Source: Bacillota bacterium (lineage in GTDB: Bacteria; Bacillota; Clostridia; Christensenellales; SZUA-584). From it: 64,000 nucleotides of DNA. The stretch covers positions 1 to 64,000 of the forward strand of contig JAEYLC010000010.1 in the NCBI GenBank assembly GCA_023461435.1. The letters are read 5' to 3'. Every line of letters starts with the position of its first letter. Position 1 is the stretch's first letter. The notes beneath the pieces were generated by a model. It was not told the origin of the DNA and searched no databases. It was given only the letters and a program-made list of their open reading frames with translations. Position numbers and translations under genes: made by a program. Below, piece by piece: positions 32,760-41,132 of the stretch.

Positions 32760-33788
32760 TTGAGGAAACAGAAAAAGCCCCGTAAAATCACATCCGTTTT
32801 AAGATCCGGTTTGTTGCTCATATTGACCGCTCTTCTCATGCTGTCCGGCGGGTGCGGTATACAAAGCGAAAGCCCGGCGCCTTCTCAGGCTGAAGAAACG
32901 CCAGCGGCAGCGCCCGCGCCGACACCGATGCCCACCGCGGTACCCACCACACCGCCGGACCAGACGCCGCAGCCCGCACCGACGCCGTCACCGGTTCAAA
33001 CACCCGCGTACATCGGGCAGGCTGTCTGTACGGCCAAAGATTCTGTCAATATCCGCGAGAGCCCCGATAAAAACAGCGCGGTGCTCGGTTCGCTGCCCGC
33101 AGGGGAGGCCGCGGATGTGATTGCCTATGAGGACGGATGGGCACGGATTCATTATAAGGACGCTGAGGGTTATGTCAGCCGGGATTATCTGATTGGCAGG
33201 CATACGCCGGACGGCGGGGTCCCCGCGGGAGACTGGGCGGCCGTGCTCGTTAATCCGTCGCGCCCGCTGTCCGATGGCTTTGGGGTTGAGCTTGCGGATT
33301 TTGAGGGCGGGCAGGTGGACAAACGCATTTTCGATATCTGCCGGGAGATTTTTGACGATGCGGCGGAGGACGGTGTGAAATTCCAGCTTGTGGACGCTTA
33401 CCGGAGCTTCGACCGCCAGAATGAGCTGTATCAGCAGAAGGTGGACGCCCACGTTGCCAAGGGGTACAGCCGTGCGGATGCCGAGGTGCAGGCCGCGACG
33501 ATTACGGCGCGTCCCAATACGAGCGAGCATCAGACGGGGCTCGCGCTCGACATTGTGACGCCGTCTTACACGAAGCGCGACAAGGGCTATGCGAAAACCG
33601 ACGCGTTTAAGTGGCTCAATGCCAACGCGCAGGATTACGGGTTCACGCTCAGATATAAGCAGGACAAGCAGGAGTATACCCAGGTGATCTATGAGCCGTG
33701 GCACTGGCGTTTTGTCGGCGTGGAGGCCGCAAGGGCCATGAAGCAAAGCGGCGAGTGCCTCGAAGAATATTTCGGAGCGGTTGAATGA
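32760..33788 (+). CDS. D-alanyl-D-alanine carboxypeptidase (VanY family) lipoprotein with SH3 domain
   Basis: This ~342-residue protein has a hydrophobic signal with lipobox LSGGC, a long Pro/Thr/Ala linker, an SH3b domain (AVCTAKDSVNIRESP to GYVSRDYLIG) and a VanY/M15 peptidase domain. Zinc ligands are visible in SEHQTGLALDIV and EPWHWRFVG. It should trim the terminal D-Ala from peptidoglycan stem peptides at the surface. The TTG at 32760 was chosen (AAGG nine bases upstream, -10 box just before). A small hairpin follows the stop before ndk. Confidence 0.88.
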   Translation: MRKQKKPRKITSVLRSGLLLILTALLMLSGGCGIQSESPAPSQAEETPAAAPAPTPMPTAVPTTPPDQTPQPAPTPSPVQTPAYIGQAVCTAKDSVNIRESPDKNSAVLGSLPAGEAADVIAYEDGWARIHYKDAEGYVSRDYLIGRHTPDGGVPAGDWAAVLVNPSRPLSDGFGVELADFEGGQVDKRIFDICREIFDDAAEDGVKFQLVDAYRSFDRQNELYQQKVDAHVAKGYSRADAEVQAATITARPNTSEHQTGLALDIVTPSYTKRDKGYAKTDAFKWLNANAQDYGFTLRYKQDKQEYTQVIYEPWHWRFVGVEAARAMKQSGECLEEYFGAVE

Positions 33789-33839
33789 CCGGCGGCTTCG
33801 CCGGTGACGATATAAAATATATTTAAGGAGACTATAAAC

Positions 33840-34244
33840 ATGGCTATTGAAAGAACATACGCGATGCTCAAGCCCGACTGCATCAAAAGAGGACTCATCG
33901 GCGAGGTGATTGCGCGGATCGAAAGCAAGGGCTACCGCATCGCGGACGCGAAGATGATGAACCTTGACGAGGCGATACTGCGCGAGCATTACGCGCATCT
34001 CACCGACAAACCCTTTTTCCCGAGCATCGTGTCGTATATGATGTCCGGCCCGGTGCTTGGCATGATCGTCGAGGGCGAGAACGCGGTGCTCGGCCTGCGC
34101 ATACTGATGGGCGCGACCAAGTTTGAGGAGGCCGCGGCGGGGACGATTCGCGGAGACTATGCGTCGAGCACGAGCGAAAACATCATTCACGGCAGCGATT
34201 CCCCGGAGAACGCCGAGATCGAGATCAACAGGTTTTTTAAGTAA
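33840..34244 (+). CDS. ndk: Nucleoside diphosphate kinase
   Basis: This 134-residue enzyme transfers the gamma-phosphate from ATP to other nucleoside diphosphates through a phosphohistidine. The motif NIIHGSDS holds catalytic His117; ERTYAMLKPD and RGLIGEVI are canonical. It is slightly shorter than the usual 140-150. AAGGAG lies eight bases upstream of the ATG. Confidence 0.97.
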   Translation: MAIERTYAMLKPDCIKRGLIGEVIARIESKGYRIADAKMMNLDEAILREHYAHLTDKPFFPSIVSYMMSGPVLGMIVEGENAVLGLRILMGATKFEEAAAGTIRGDYASSTSENIIHGSDSPENAEIEINRFFK

Positions 34245-34265
34245 AGCTGCTGACAAAGTGCCAGA

Positions 34266-34346
34266 TGTCATTTCGAGTGAGCGATAGCGAAGCGGCTACG
34301 GAGTGGACTGGACGACCGAAATTAGTAACTTTCCATAGCAATGACA
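34266..34346 (+). repeat. Intergenic inverted repeat, family B (TGTCATT ends), decayed copy
   Basis: TGTCATTTCGAGTGAGCG at the left and GCAATGACA at the right are terminal inverted repeats around GAAGCGGCTACGGAGTGG. A better-preserved relative is at 40437-40523 and a fragment lies near 16767. There is no coding potential. Confidence 0.55.
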
Positions 34347-34400
34347 TAAAGGACTTTTTTGACACCCTGAGCTGCCGCCAAAACAAGCGGCAGTTTCTTC

Positions 34401-34454
34401 TTGACAATAAGGGTTTATAAGTATAAACTCTTACCGGGGTTTATTATTATAAAC
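34401..34454 (+). promoter_or_regulatory. Promoter with twin BlaI-type operators
   Basis: TTGACA (34401-34406) and TAAACT (34424-34429) with a 17-base spacer form a promoter. Two 16-bp dyads overlap and follow it: GTTTATAAGTATAAAC (34413-34428) and GTTTATTATTATAAAC (34439-34454), with centres 26 bases apart. The dyads lie just before the BlaI-like gene, so autorepression is expected. Confidence 0.75.
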
Positions 34455-34468
34455 CCGCCGGAGGCGGT

Positions 34469-34834
34469 ATGGACACATTGGATATATGGGACAGCGATTA
34501 CAGGTTTATGACAATCGTATGGAACAACGCGCCCATCGGGTCGGGTGAGCTTGTCAGGCTCTGCGAGGCGGGGCTGGGCTGGAAAAAATCGACCACATAC
34601 AACGCGATACGGCGCATGTGCGAAAAAGGGCTCATTCGCAATGACAACGCCGTGGTCAGCGTGGTTGTTCCCAAAGAAAAGGTGCAAATGACGCAAAGCG
34701 ATTCGTTTCTGGCGCGGACGTTTGACGGATCTCTGCCGCAGTTTCTGGCCGCATTCTTAAGCGGCAAGGCGATATCCAGAGAAGAAGCGGAGGAGATCAA
34801 ACGGCTCATTGACGCGCATAAGGAGAAGCCATAA
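34469..34834 (+). CDS. BlaI/MecI-family transcriptional repressor
   Basis: This 121-residue protein has an N-terminal winged helix (LDIWDSDYRFMTIVW, GWKKSTTYNAIRRMCEKGLIRND) and a C-terminal dimerisation/proteolysis region (LPQFLAAFLSGKAISREEAEEI), as in BlaI and MecI. GGAGG precedes the ATG. It is coupled to a BlaR1-type protease (TAATG overlap). No beta-lactamase is nearby, so the controlled genes may include its own operon or cell-envelope targets elsewhere. Confidence 0.92.
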   Translation: MDTLDIWDSDYRFMTIVWNNAPIGSGELVRLCEAGLGWKKSTTYNAIRRMCEKGLIRNDNAVVSVVVPKEKVQMTQSDSFLARTFDGSLPQFLAAFLSGKAISREEAEEIKRLIDAHKEKP

Positions 34835-36651
34835 TGGAATTTCTCGAAACGGCGTTTATAAAAATACTCGATATGGGCGTAACCGCTTCATATGTGATTG
34901 CGGCCATATGGGTTGTGCGTCTGCTGCTGAAAAAAGCGCCTAAAGCTTTTTCGTACGCGCTCTGGAGCATAGCGGCTTTCCGCTTGGTGTGCCCCGTGTC
35001 ATTCACGTCAAAATTCAGCATCTTCAATGTTTCCGCGCTGTTTACGCCGCAAAACGCTGTCAATATGCCGGTTTCGTCACCGACAGGCGCAAATTTTCCG
35101 GCAACGACGCAGATGCCGGTGCCGTCTGCGCTTCTGCCATCCGCCGCCGCTCCATCAGGCGCACAATGGACAGCGGGTACAGATGCTGTACAAATCGTGA
35201 CGGCCGCTGCCGCTTGCGTTTGGTGCGCCGGGATACTGGCGATGCTCGTGTACAGCGTCATCTCCTATTTAAAGGTCAGGCAGGCCGTGCGCAGGGCCGT
35301 TCGGTTCGAAGGGAACGTCTTTGAGTGCGAGGGCGCCGCATCGCCTTTTGTACTGGGTATGATAAGGCCCAAGATTTATATCCCGTTTCGTATGAGCGAA
35401 ACGGAGAAGATATGCATTCTCTGCCACGAGCGGCACCATATACGCCGTCTGGATCATGTGGTCAAGCCGCTCGCGTTTATAATTCTGTCGGTTTACTGGT
35501 TCCACCCGCTGGTGTGGCTTGCATACCTGTGTATGATAAGGGATATGGAAATGAGCTGCGATGAGAGGGCGGTATCGCTGATCGGTTCGAAGCGCGATTA
35601 CAGCCTGTCTTTGCTGTCGGTCGGCGCACACCTGCGTTTTTCCGCGGCAGGACCGCTGTTCTTCGGCGAATCGGCTGTGAAGGTGAGGGTTAAGAACGTG
35701 CTGGGATATAAAAAACCGAAAGCATGGCTGCTCGCTCTTGCGCTGTTATTATGCGTGGCTGCGGCTGTGGCCTGCAGCGCGGACAAACCGGCAGCGCAGA
35801 GCGCGGCGACGGAAGGAACAGTGACGCCAAAGCCGCAAATCAGCGCCCATGTGGTTGAGCCCCCGCCCGAAGACGAGAGTATCGAAGGCATCTACGAGTT
35901 TGGGGATAACGTCTATGTCAATCCGCTCGGTTCGTTTATTGCGGCCAAAGGCTATATGCCGTATTTTGAAATCACGGCTGACAAGCTGCGTATCATCGAT
36001 CCGCAAAATGATACTGTTGAGGAGATCGGGGGAAAAGCCGCGCTGTTGGACGTCAGTCAGGAGGATTTCAATGCGCTGTTTGAGAAAGAGATTGTGCTTG
36101 ACGGTTTTTCCGTGCCGGATATTGCGGCGTATTCTGTATGCAGCCAGTATGCCGTTTATAAGGATACATACGCCGAATACCGCGTATATTTGATGGATGC
36201 TGAGGTCTGGCTCGCAAAGCTCTCCAACGGGCATATGTGGAGCATATACCGGCTTTTGAAAACGCGCGGTATGAGCGTGGGTATCATCGGGGGAGCGGAC
36301 GGGCCCGCCGATGTGTATGTCACGCGGTCCGCCGCCACATTGGACATGTGTCAAAACGGCCGCACCGCTGGGCGTGTGTACATCGAAGACAGTCAATCTT
36401 TAAGCGTTGTTCAGGATATCATTGCGTATTACGAGTCGGCAAAAGAATACAGGCCCGGCGCGGATATGGCGGCGCAACGGGAGTATGTCTGCCTGACCGG
36501 TTTGGACGGAAAGATCTATTATGTGTTTGACGACGGCACAGAGCCGTGCATGCAAACGATGACATACGGCGATTCGCTGATCTCCCTGCCGCAGCAGTAT
36601 GACGAGGCTGTTCAAACGCTGTGGGAGAGTCATAAGGATACCGCGGGGTGA
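34834..36651 (+). CDS. BlaR1-type M56 membrane metallopeptidase with unusual C-terminal sensor
   Basis: This 605-residue protein has N-terminal helices (about 15-33, 39-56), a Pro/Ala-rich loop, another helix (about 126-148) and an M56 zinc protease domain with HERHH (His198, Glu199, His202) and downstream DMEMSCDERAV. A last helix (about 290-310) precedes an extracellular part that does not look like the penicillin-binding domain of BlaR1. Near residues 481-497 it contains SVGIIGGADGPADVYVT, a motif resembling that of sodium-pumping decarboxylase beta subunits and also present in the next gene. It likely senses an envelope signal and triggers cleavage of the BlaI-like repressor. Confidence 0.88.
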   Translation: MEFLETAFIKILDMGVTASYVIAAIWVVRLLLKKAPKAFSYALWSIAAFRLVCPVSFTSKFSIFNVSALFTPQNAVNMPVSSPTGANFPATTQMPVPSALLPSAAAPSGAQWTAGTDAVQIVTAAAACVWCAGILAMLVYSVISYLKVRQAVRRAVRFEGNVFECEGAASPFVLGMIRPKIYIPFRMSETEKICILCHERHHIRRLDHVVKPLAFIILSVYWFHPLVWLAYLCMIRDMEMSCDERAVSLIGSKRDYSLSLLSVGAHLRFSAAGPLFFGESAVKVRVKNVLGYKKPKAWLLALALLLCVAAAVACSADKPAAQSAATEGTVTPKPQISAHVVEPPPEDESIEGIYEFGDNVYVNPLGSFIAAKGYMPYFEITADKLRIIDPQNDTVEEIGGKAALLDVSQEDFNALFEKEIVLDGFSVPDIAAYSVCSQYAVYKDTYAEYRVYLMDAEVWLAKLSNGHMWSIYRLLKTRGMSVGIIGGADGPADVYVTRSAATLDMCQNGRTAGRVYIEDSQSLSVVQDIIAYYESAKEYRPGADMAAQREYVCLTGLDGKIYYVFDDGTEPCMQTMTYGDSLISLPQQYDEAVQTLWESHKDTAG

Positions 36652-36663
36652 GAACGCGGTATC
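36637..36663 (+). terminator. Stem-loop overlapping the end of the BlaR1-type gene
   Basis: GATACCGCG (36637-36645) and CGCGGTATC (36655-36663) form a perfect 9-bp stem whose loop holds the stop codon. Only TTG follows, so termination would be weak. Confidence 0.4.
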
Positions 36664-36736
36664 TTGAATCAAAGCTGGCGGAGGGAATACACGACGGGCA
36701 CGCTGACGGCGGAAAGCCATGCGCAAAGGAGCGGAA

Positions 36737-38035
36737 ATGACGAAGCCTCTTTCTGAAATGACCAATGAGGAGCTGTGGCAGCTGTTTCCGGTCATACTTG
36801 AAAACCACCGGGAAGAATGGAAGCTTTGGTATGAGGAAGAACGGGCAACGCTCTTAAGCCTGATCGGCGATGAAAACATCGAGAGGATCAGCCATATCGG
36901 GAGCACATCCGTGCCGGGACTCATCGCGAAGCCTACGATCGATATTCTGCTGGAAATCACGCCCGGATGCGATACGCAAATGCTCGTCGAGACGCTTAAG
37001 CAGAGCGGGTATATATACAGCCGCCAGCCGGGTAAGCCGCCGCCGCATATGACGTTTATGAAAGGCTACACGCCCAAGGGGGTTGCCGAAAGGGTTTTTC
37101 ATATCCATGTGAGGTACACGGGCGACTGGGATGAACTGCATTTCTGCGACTATCTGCGCCGGCATGCTGACGCTGCCGCTCAATACGGCGAATTGAAGGT
37201 TAAGCTCAAACAAAAGTATGAGCACGACCGCGACGCGTACACGGAGGCGAAGACGGAATTTGTGACGTGCATAACCAATCTTGCCCGGGAAGAACAGACT
37301 ATGATGGGGGAAGCGGATGACGATGCGTGTTCGGTGGGTATCATCGGAAGTGCGGACGGCCCTACGACGGTATTTGTATCAAACGGTCGGCATAGCAAGG
37401 CAAAAGAGAAAAAAATCAACAGGCTGCTCGAAGCCTGCAGAAAAGCTGCCGTGCCTGCGAAACGCATAAAAAACTGCGACGAATTAAAAGAGTATTTAAT
37501 AGGAACGTTCGGCGCAATCGAAACCGAACCCATGCCCTATCAGCTGCAAACGCTAAAGCATAACGCGCTGATGAGGCACCATCGCGAGGTGCTGCTTGGC
37601 CCGGATATGCCGAAAGACAATGCGCCGAAGGAAGAATGGCTAGAGTGGGCGAGAAAAACACATCTGAGCTATCGTGAAGCGGTAAATCGGTTGCCGGATG
37701 ACGTATTTGGTTTTCGTTATGCGTTTTTGCGCCTGCCGAATAACGCCGCAACGGCGGTATATTACCGCGCTCGGCAAAAGGAAAACCGGAGGCCCTTTTT
37801 CGTATGGATGAAACAACGCTTTCGCAGAGTGAGCGACGACAACGAAATGACGATGGATTTTGAGCTTTCCACGGGCAGCATAGCGATGGGAAACGGCAGC
37901 GCGCGGCTGATGAATGAACTCGTGCTTTGGCGCGGCATTACCCAGCGAGATATGGATGAGGAAACGCCTGAGTTCATGGCGTATGCCGTCGCGATGAGAG
38001 ACACGGGCAGGATGAAAAAGCGAAAGCCGCTGTGA
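36737..38035 (+). CDS. GrpB-family (UPF0157) domain fused to a VGIIGxADGP-containing C-terminal region
   Basis: This 432-residue protein starts at ATG 36737 with AAAGGAG five bases upstream. Residues 1-175 are a GrpB/UPF0157 nucleotidyltransferase-like domain (ERISHIGSTSVPGLIAKPTIDILLEI-type pattern, HMTFMKGY, FHIHVRYTG). A short motif SVGIIGSADGPTTVFVS follows at about 199-215. The last ~210 residues are basic and helical, with no family recognised (Lys-rich start, then ETEPMPYQLQTLKHN and WRGITQRDMDEE). The motif nearly repeats one in the upstream BlaR1-like protein. The two genes are probably in one operon; the joint function is unknown. Confidence 0.8.
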   Translation: MTKPLSEMTNEELWQLFPVILENHREEWKLWYEEERATLLSLIGDENIERISHIGSTSVPGLIAKPTIDILLEITPGCDTQMLVETLKQSGYIYSRQPGKPPPHMTFMKGYTPKGVAERVFHIHVRYTGDWDELHFCDYLRRHADAAAQYGELKVKLKQKYEHDRDAYTEAKTEFVTCITNLAREEQTMMGEADDDACSVGIIGSADGPTTVFVSNGRHSKAKEKKINRLLEACRKAAVPAKRIKNCDELKEYLIGTFGAIETEPMPYQLQTLKHNALMRHHREVLLGPDMPKDNAPKEEWLEWARKTHLSYREAVNRLPDDVFGFRYAFLRLPNNAATAVYYRARQKENRRPFFVWMKQRFRRVSDDNEMTMDFELSTGSIAMGNGSARLMNELVLWRGITQRDMDEETPEFMAYAVAMRDTGRMKKRKPL

Positions 38036-38132
38036 TTTCAAGCGACTTCTTGTGATATCGGTGTTTTCCCCGGCGATCCGAGCGATCTGAATGATATTTT
38101 AGTGTCGGCAGCATGAGAAAAAACGCAAGCTG

Positions 38133-38891
38133 TCATCCCATTTCCTGCGCAATCTGCGCCGCGCCCAGCGCGCCCGTATACCGGCCCAACGGTGACGCGG
38201 CCACACGCGTTTTCAGGCGAGATTCCAGCTGCTTAATAAAATACGCGCTTTCGCAAAAGCCCCCCGTCAGCACGGCCTGCCCTTCAATCTTCTGTCTGCC
38301 GCAAAGCAGAGAGACCTTGGAGACCACAGAATCGATAATGCCCGCCGCCAGATCTTCTCTCGGGCGCCCCTCGCCGATGTAATTGATGAGCTCAGATTCG
38401 GCAAACACGGTGCAGAGAGAACTCAGAGCGAGTATCCGGCCTCCGGCCGCGAGCTCAAAAAGCTCATCGATGGTCACGCCCAGCCGGTTCGCCATGATCT
38501 CGACGAATTTACCGGTTCCGGCGGAACACTTGTCATTCATGATAAAGCCGGTGACATCGCCATTCTTTACGCCGATGACTTTGGTATCCTGACCGCCGAC
38601 ATCGATGATTGTGCAGTCCTGTTTTACGAGCCCATAGCCGCCGCGCGCGTGGCAAGTGATTTCCGTCATGGCCTTGTCGGCGAAATCCACGCTGACCCGC
38701 CCGTAGCCCGTTGCGACCACGCGAACGTTCCGATCGTATACATCAATGCCCAGCTCCGCCAGCCGTTCTCTGATCGACTGCGCCGTCTGCTTGCAGTTCC
38801 ATCCCGTGGGCAATACAAATTGCGCGCACGACGCGCCGCGCACGACGACCTTTGCGGCTGTGGAGCCGATGTCGATTCCTACGTAATACAT
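38133..38891 (-). CDS. 2-hydroxyacyl-CoA dehydratase-type activator ATPase (BcrAD/BadFG/HgdC family)
   Basis: This 252-residue ASKHA-fold ATPase has GIDIGSTAAKVVV, DVGGQDTKVI and NDKCSAGTGKF, the last supplying the Cys for the [4Fe-4S] cluster shared by the homodimer; a second Cys lies in LSSLCTVFAESE. It couples ATP hydrolysis to low-potential electron transfer into a partner iron-sulfur enzyme. The partner is the gene just upstream at 38952-40229. Its short length and pairing with a single partner fit YjiL-type activators. Confidence 0.92.
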   Translation of the reverse strand: MYYVGIDIGSTAAKVVVRGASCAQFVLPTGWNCKQTAQSIRERLAELGIDVYDRNVRVVATGYGRVSVDFADKAMTEITCHARGGYGLVKQDCTIIDVGGQDTKVIGVKNGDVTGFIMNDKCSAGTGKFVEIMANRLGVTIDELFELAAGGRILALSSLCTVFAESELINYIGEGRPREDLAAGIIDSVVSKVSLLCGRQKIEGQAVLTGGFCESAYFIKQLESRLKTRVAASPLGRYTGALGAAQIAQEMG

Positions 38892-38917
38892 GTTTTGTGC
38901 CGCTTTCTGAAAATTAA

Positions 38918-38942
38918 AGCCGGGCGGCTGGCCCGCCCGGCT
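38918..38942 (-). terminator. GC-rich stem-loop between the double-cubane protein and its activator
   Basis: AGCCGGGCGG (38918-38927) pairs perfectly with CCGCCCGGCT (38933-38942). On the minus strand TTAATTTTC follows. It is probably a partial terminator or stability element that lowers activator expression relative to the upstream gene. Confidence 0.55.
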
Positions 38943-38951
38943 AAAAAACCG

Positions 38952-40229
38952 TTAATGACTCTGGAGCATTTCTAAAAACGCACCGATGCGTGTGCCGAGC
39001 TGCTGCGTGTCCTGATCCGTATAGTCCGTTTCGATGCCAAGCACGGGTATGCCTTCGCTTTTCAGCGCGCGCTCCACATTGTAGCCTTCGATGTCGTACA
39101 GACTGCAGAACTTCAGGCTCACGTCGATGACGCCATCCGCCCTGTATTCTTTGGCTAAGCGAATGATATCGTCGATCCGGTTCGTATTGGGGGTAAAACA
39201 GGCGCAGTTGATGCCCATATACCGCTCCGCAAGCGACGTAATCTGCTCGTCGAGCGTTTGCCTGCTTTCATCGACCAGATTCTCAAAGTACCGCGTCCCC
39301 GTGCACATTTCTTCGGCGACAACCGCGCCGCCGCCTGTTTCGATAATGTGGTGAACCTTCCAGTTGGGTATGGCCAGCGGTGTGCCGGTGAGCATAATGC
39401 GCTTTGTACCGCCGGGGAAAGGGCCTTCGCCTTTGGCAATGCGCGCCTCAAGCTCGTCGCAAAGCTTGTTTGTCATCTGTGTAAAACGGACCGGATCGTC
39501 ATAAAACGCGATCTGTGAAACCAACAGGGCGTCTTTGCCGCTGATGGGAACGATGTCTGATTTTCGTGTTTCATACAAACGCGCAAGCGCCCTGCGCTTA
39601 TCGTTAACCAGCCTGATGGCTGCCGCAAGCGTTTCTGCTGTGACCGTGTTTCCGGTGAGCTGCTCCACCTTGCCTATAAAAATGCGGATCTCTTGCGCCC
39701 ACGCCTCAATATCCTGCGGACGTTTCATCTGCGGCAGATTCATCACATGCACAGGAACCTCTTCTCCGAGTATTTCCCATGCCTTCTTTTTCCCGTCGCA
39801 TGTTGTTTCACCCACATACATATCCGCGATGCGGAAAAAGGGGCAGGTCTTATCCACACGCGCGCCGACTGAGGCTTTAATCAGAGGGCATGTGTTTGCG
39901 GGCAGCACTTTTTCGCCGCCGGGGACCCAAAACTGCGAACCCCCGCAAAGCCCGGTGGCGATTGCTCCCGCTGCGAAAACAACCTCATCCGGCACGTAAA
40001 CACAGAATGTGCCGAGGACCTTGCCGCCCTGCTGCTGATGCGCGAGCAGTTCGGTGGGGCGTACACCGTGGATTTCCGAGACAACGAAGTTGTAATAATC
40101 CATTGATTCGGGACGGTTTTGCTGTGACATGTACACACTGCCGAAAAAACCCGGCAGTATGTCGAGCAGTTGAGCGTGCTTTTCCACATCCATGCCAAGG
40201 CTTTCCCACATCTCTTTATAATCAGCCAT
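38952..40229 (-). CDS. 2-hydroxyacyl-CoA dehydratase D-family protein, double-cubane cluster protein (YjiM) type
   Basis: This 425-residue protein has many conserved Cys of the family: GTFCVYVPDEVV, GLCGGSQFWVPGG, ANTCPLIKASVG, DKTCPFFR and GETTCDGKKK in the N-terminal half, and CACFTPNT and FCSLYDIEG in the C-terminal half. True dehydratases have two different subunits plus the activator. Here there is one large subunit plus the activator, the arrangement of double-cubane cluster proteins, which perform ATP-driven reduction of small molecules. The substrate is not predictable. AAAGGATCGGAAG lies before the ATG. Confidence 0.85.
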   Translation of the reverse strand: MADYKEMWESLGMDVEKHAQLLDILPGFFGSVYMSQQNRPESMDYYNFVVSEIHGVRPTELLAHQQQGGKVLGTFCVYVPDEVVFAAGAIATGLCGGSQFWVPGGEKVLPANTCPLIKASVGARVDKTCPFFRIADMYVGETTCDGKKKAWEILGEEVPVHVMNLPQMKRPQDIEAWAQEIRIFIGKVEQLTGNTVTAETLAAAIRLVNDKRRALARLYETRKSDIVPISGKDALLVSQIAFYDDPVRFTQMTNKLCDELEARIAKGEGPFPGGTKRIMLTGTPLAIPNWKVHHIIETGGGAVVAEEMCTGTRYFENLVDESRQTLDEQITSLAERYMGINCACFTPNTNRIDDIIRLAKEYRADGVIDVSLKFCSLYDIEGYNVERALKSEGIPVLGIETDYTDQDTQQLGTRIGAFLEMLQSH

Positions 40230-40559
40230 TTTCTTCCGATCCTTTCGATTTTAATTAAATGTATTAAAAATTATTGCCATTGTATCATATAACCGATCAA
40301 AATGGCTACAACTCAATATGATATATATGATAAATATAAATACAACGCTGAGCCTTGATGGAATTTCATTATAACCGGGGACATTTTACAAAAGCCGCTG
40401 CGGTTTCAGCGGTTTCAGAGTATAAAAAGTCCGTTTTGTCATTCTGAATGAGCGAAGCGAATGAAGAATCTGTAGCCGTTATGCGCCAATTTTCAGATTC
40501 TTCGCTCACGCTCAGAATGACGGGTTTTCGGTTTATCGACAGACTGAAGCCTCTGTGAT
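40230..40559. other. 330-bp intergenic region
   Basis: There is no gene. It holds the upstream (promoter) side of the double-cubane operon near 40230-40330, a possible minus-strand terminator for the YcxB-like gene (CCGCTG/CAGCGG, 40395-40412, then CTTTTG on the minus strand) and the family B inverted repeat at 40437-40523. Confidence 0.6.
40437..40523 (+). repeat. Intergenic inverted repeat, family B, best copy
   Basis: TGTCATTCTGAATGAGCGAAG at the left is mirrored by TTCGCTCACGCTCAGAATGACG at the right, with inner GAAGAATCTG/CAGATTCTTC arms around a short spacer. The whole 87-bp block can fold into one hairpin. The pattern is a common non-coding repeat type in Firmicutes. Confidence 0.7.
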
Positions 40560-41099
40560 TCAGCGGCTTTTCTTGCTCTTTTTCGTTTTTTTCATTTTTG
40601 ATTCGATAAACCCGGCAAGCGCCTGCGGGCTGCCCTTGGTAAAGCCGCTTTTTAAAACGCGCAGCACAAAATCGCTGCCGAGCCAAAGATATAAGTACTG
40701 ATTGTCCTCTGATAAATGCGTGGCCTGTGAATACTTGTATTCGGCCTGAGTGCGAAAGTCCGACATCTTGATCACATCGGTAAACGTCAGCGTTCTTATC
40801 CACGGATGGCTGTCGTTTTCGGCTATCGCTTTTTTATATTGATTTTTCGCCGCTGTATTCGGATACAGGAAAACCAAATAGAGCATCGCGCCCGAAAAAG
40901 CAATACCGATAAACATGGCGGCGTTATCCGGAATGGATATGCCGAGCACGATCAGAAAGGCGGAAATGAGCAAGCCCGCCATTTTCCAGACAAGCCTTTT
41001 CATTCTGTTCCGCCTCGCTTTTTTGCCGAGGGGATGCCTGACCCAATCAAGATACACGCCGTATGTGATTTCAAATTCGCTGATGAATTCAGGAGCCAT
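40560..41099 (-). CDS. YcxB-like membrane protein
   Basis: This 179-residue protein has an N-terminal strand-rich segment (FEITYGVYLDWVRH), two adjacent helices (about 38-56 and 60-78) and a cytoplasmic YcxB-type domain (FTDVIKMSDFRTQAEYKYSQATHLSEDNQYLYLWLG). The C-terminus is very basic (KMKKTKKSKKSR). The function of the family is unknown. It is separated from the oxidoreductase gene upstream by 33 bases on the same strand. Confidence 0.75.
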   Translation of the reverse strand: MAPEFISEFEITYGVYLDWVRHPLGKKARRNRMKRLVWKMAGLLISAFLIVLGISIPDNAAMFIGIAFSGAMLYLVFLYPNTAAKNQYKKAIAENDSHPWIRTLTFTDVIKMSDFRTQAEYKYSQATHLSEDNQYLYLWLGSDFVLRVLKSGFTKGSPQALAGFIESKMKKTKKSKKSR

Positions 41100-41132
41100 G
41101 TTATAACCTCACTCTTATATGTTTGCGGCTTG

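Noticed and set aside
32988..34271. 427-codon minus-strand open frame over the carboxypeptidase and ndk genes
   Set aside because: Both plus-strand genes have clear active-site motifs and ribosome sites; this frame spans their gap without any of its own.
34469..36651. A beta-lactam resistance operon
   Set aside because: No beta-lactamase or PBP2a-like gene is adjacent, and the sensor lacks a recognisable penicillin-binding domain.
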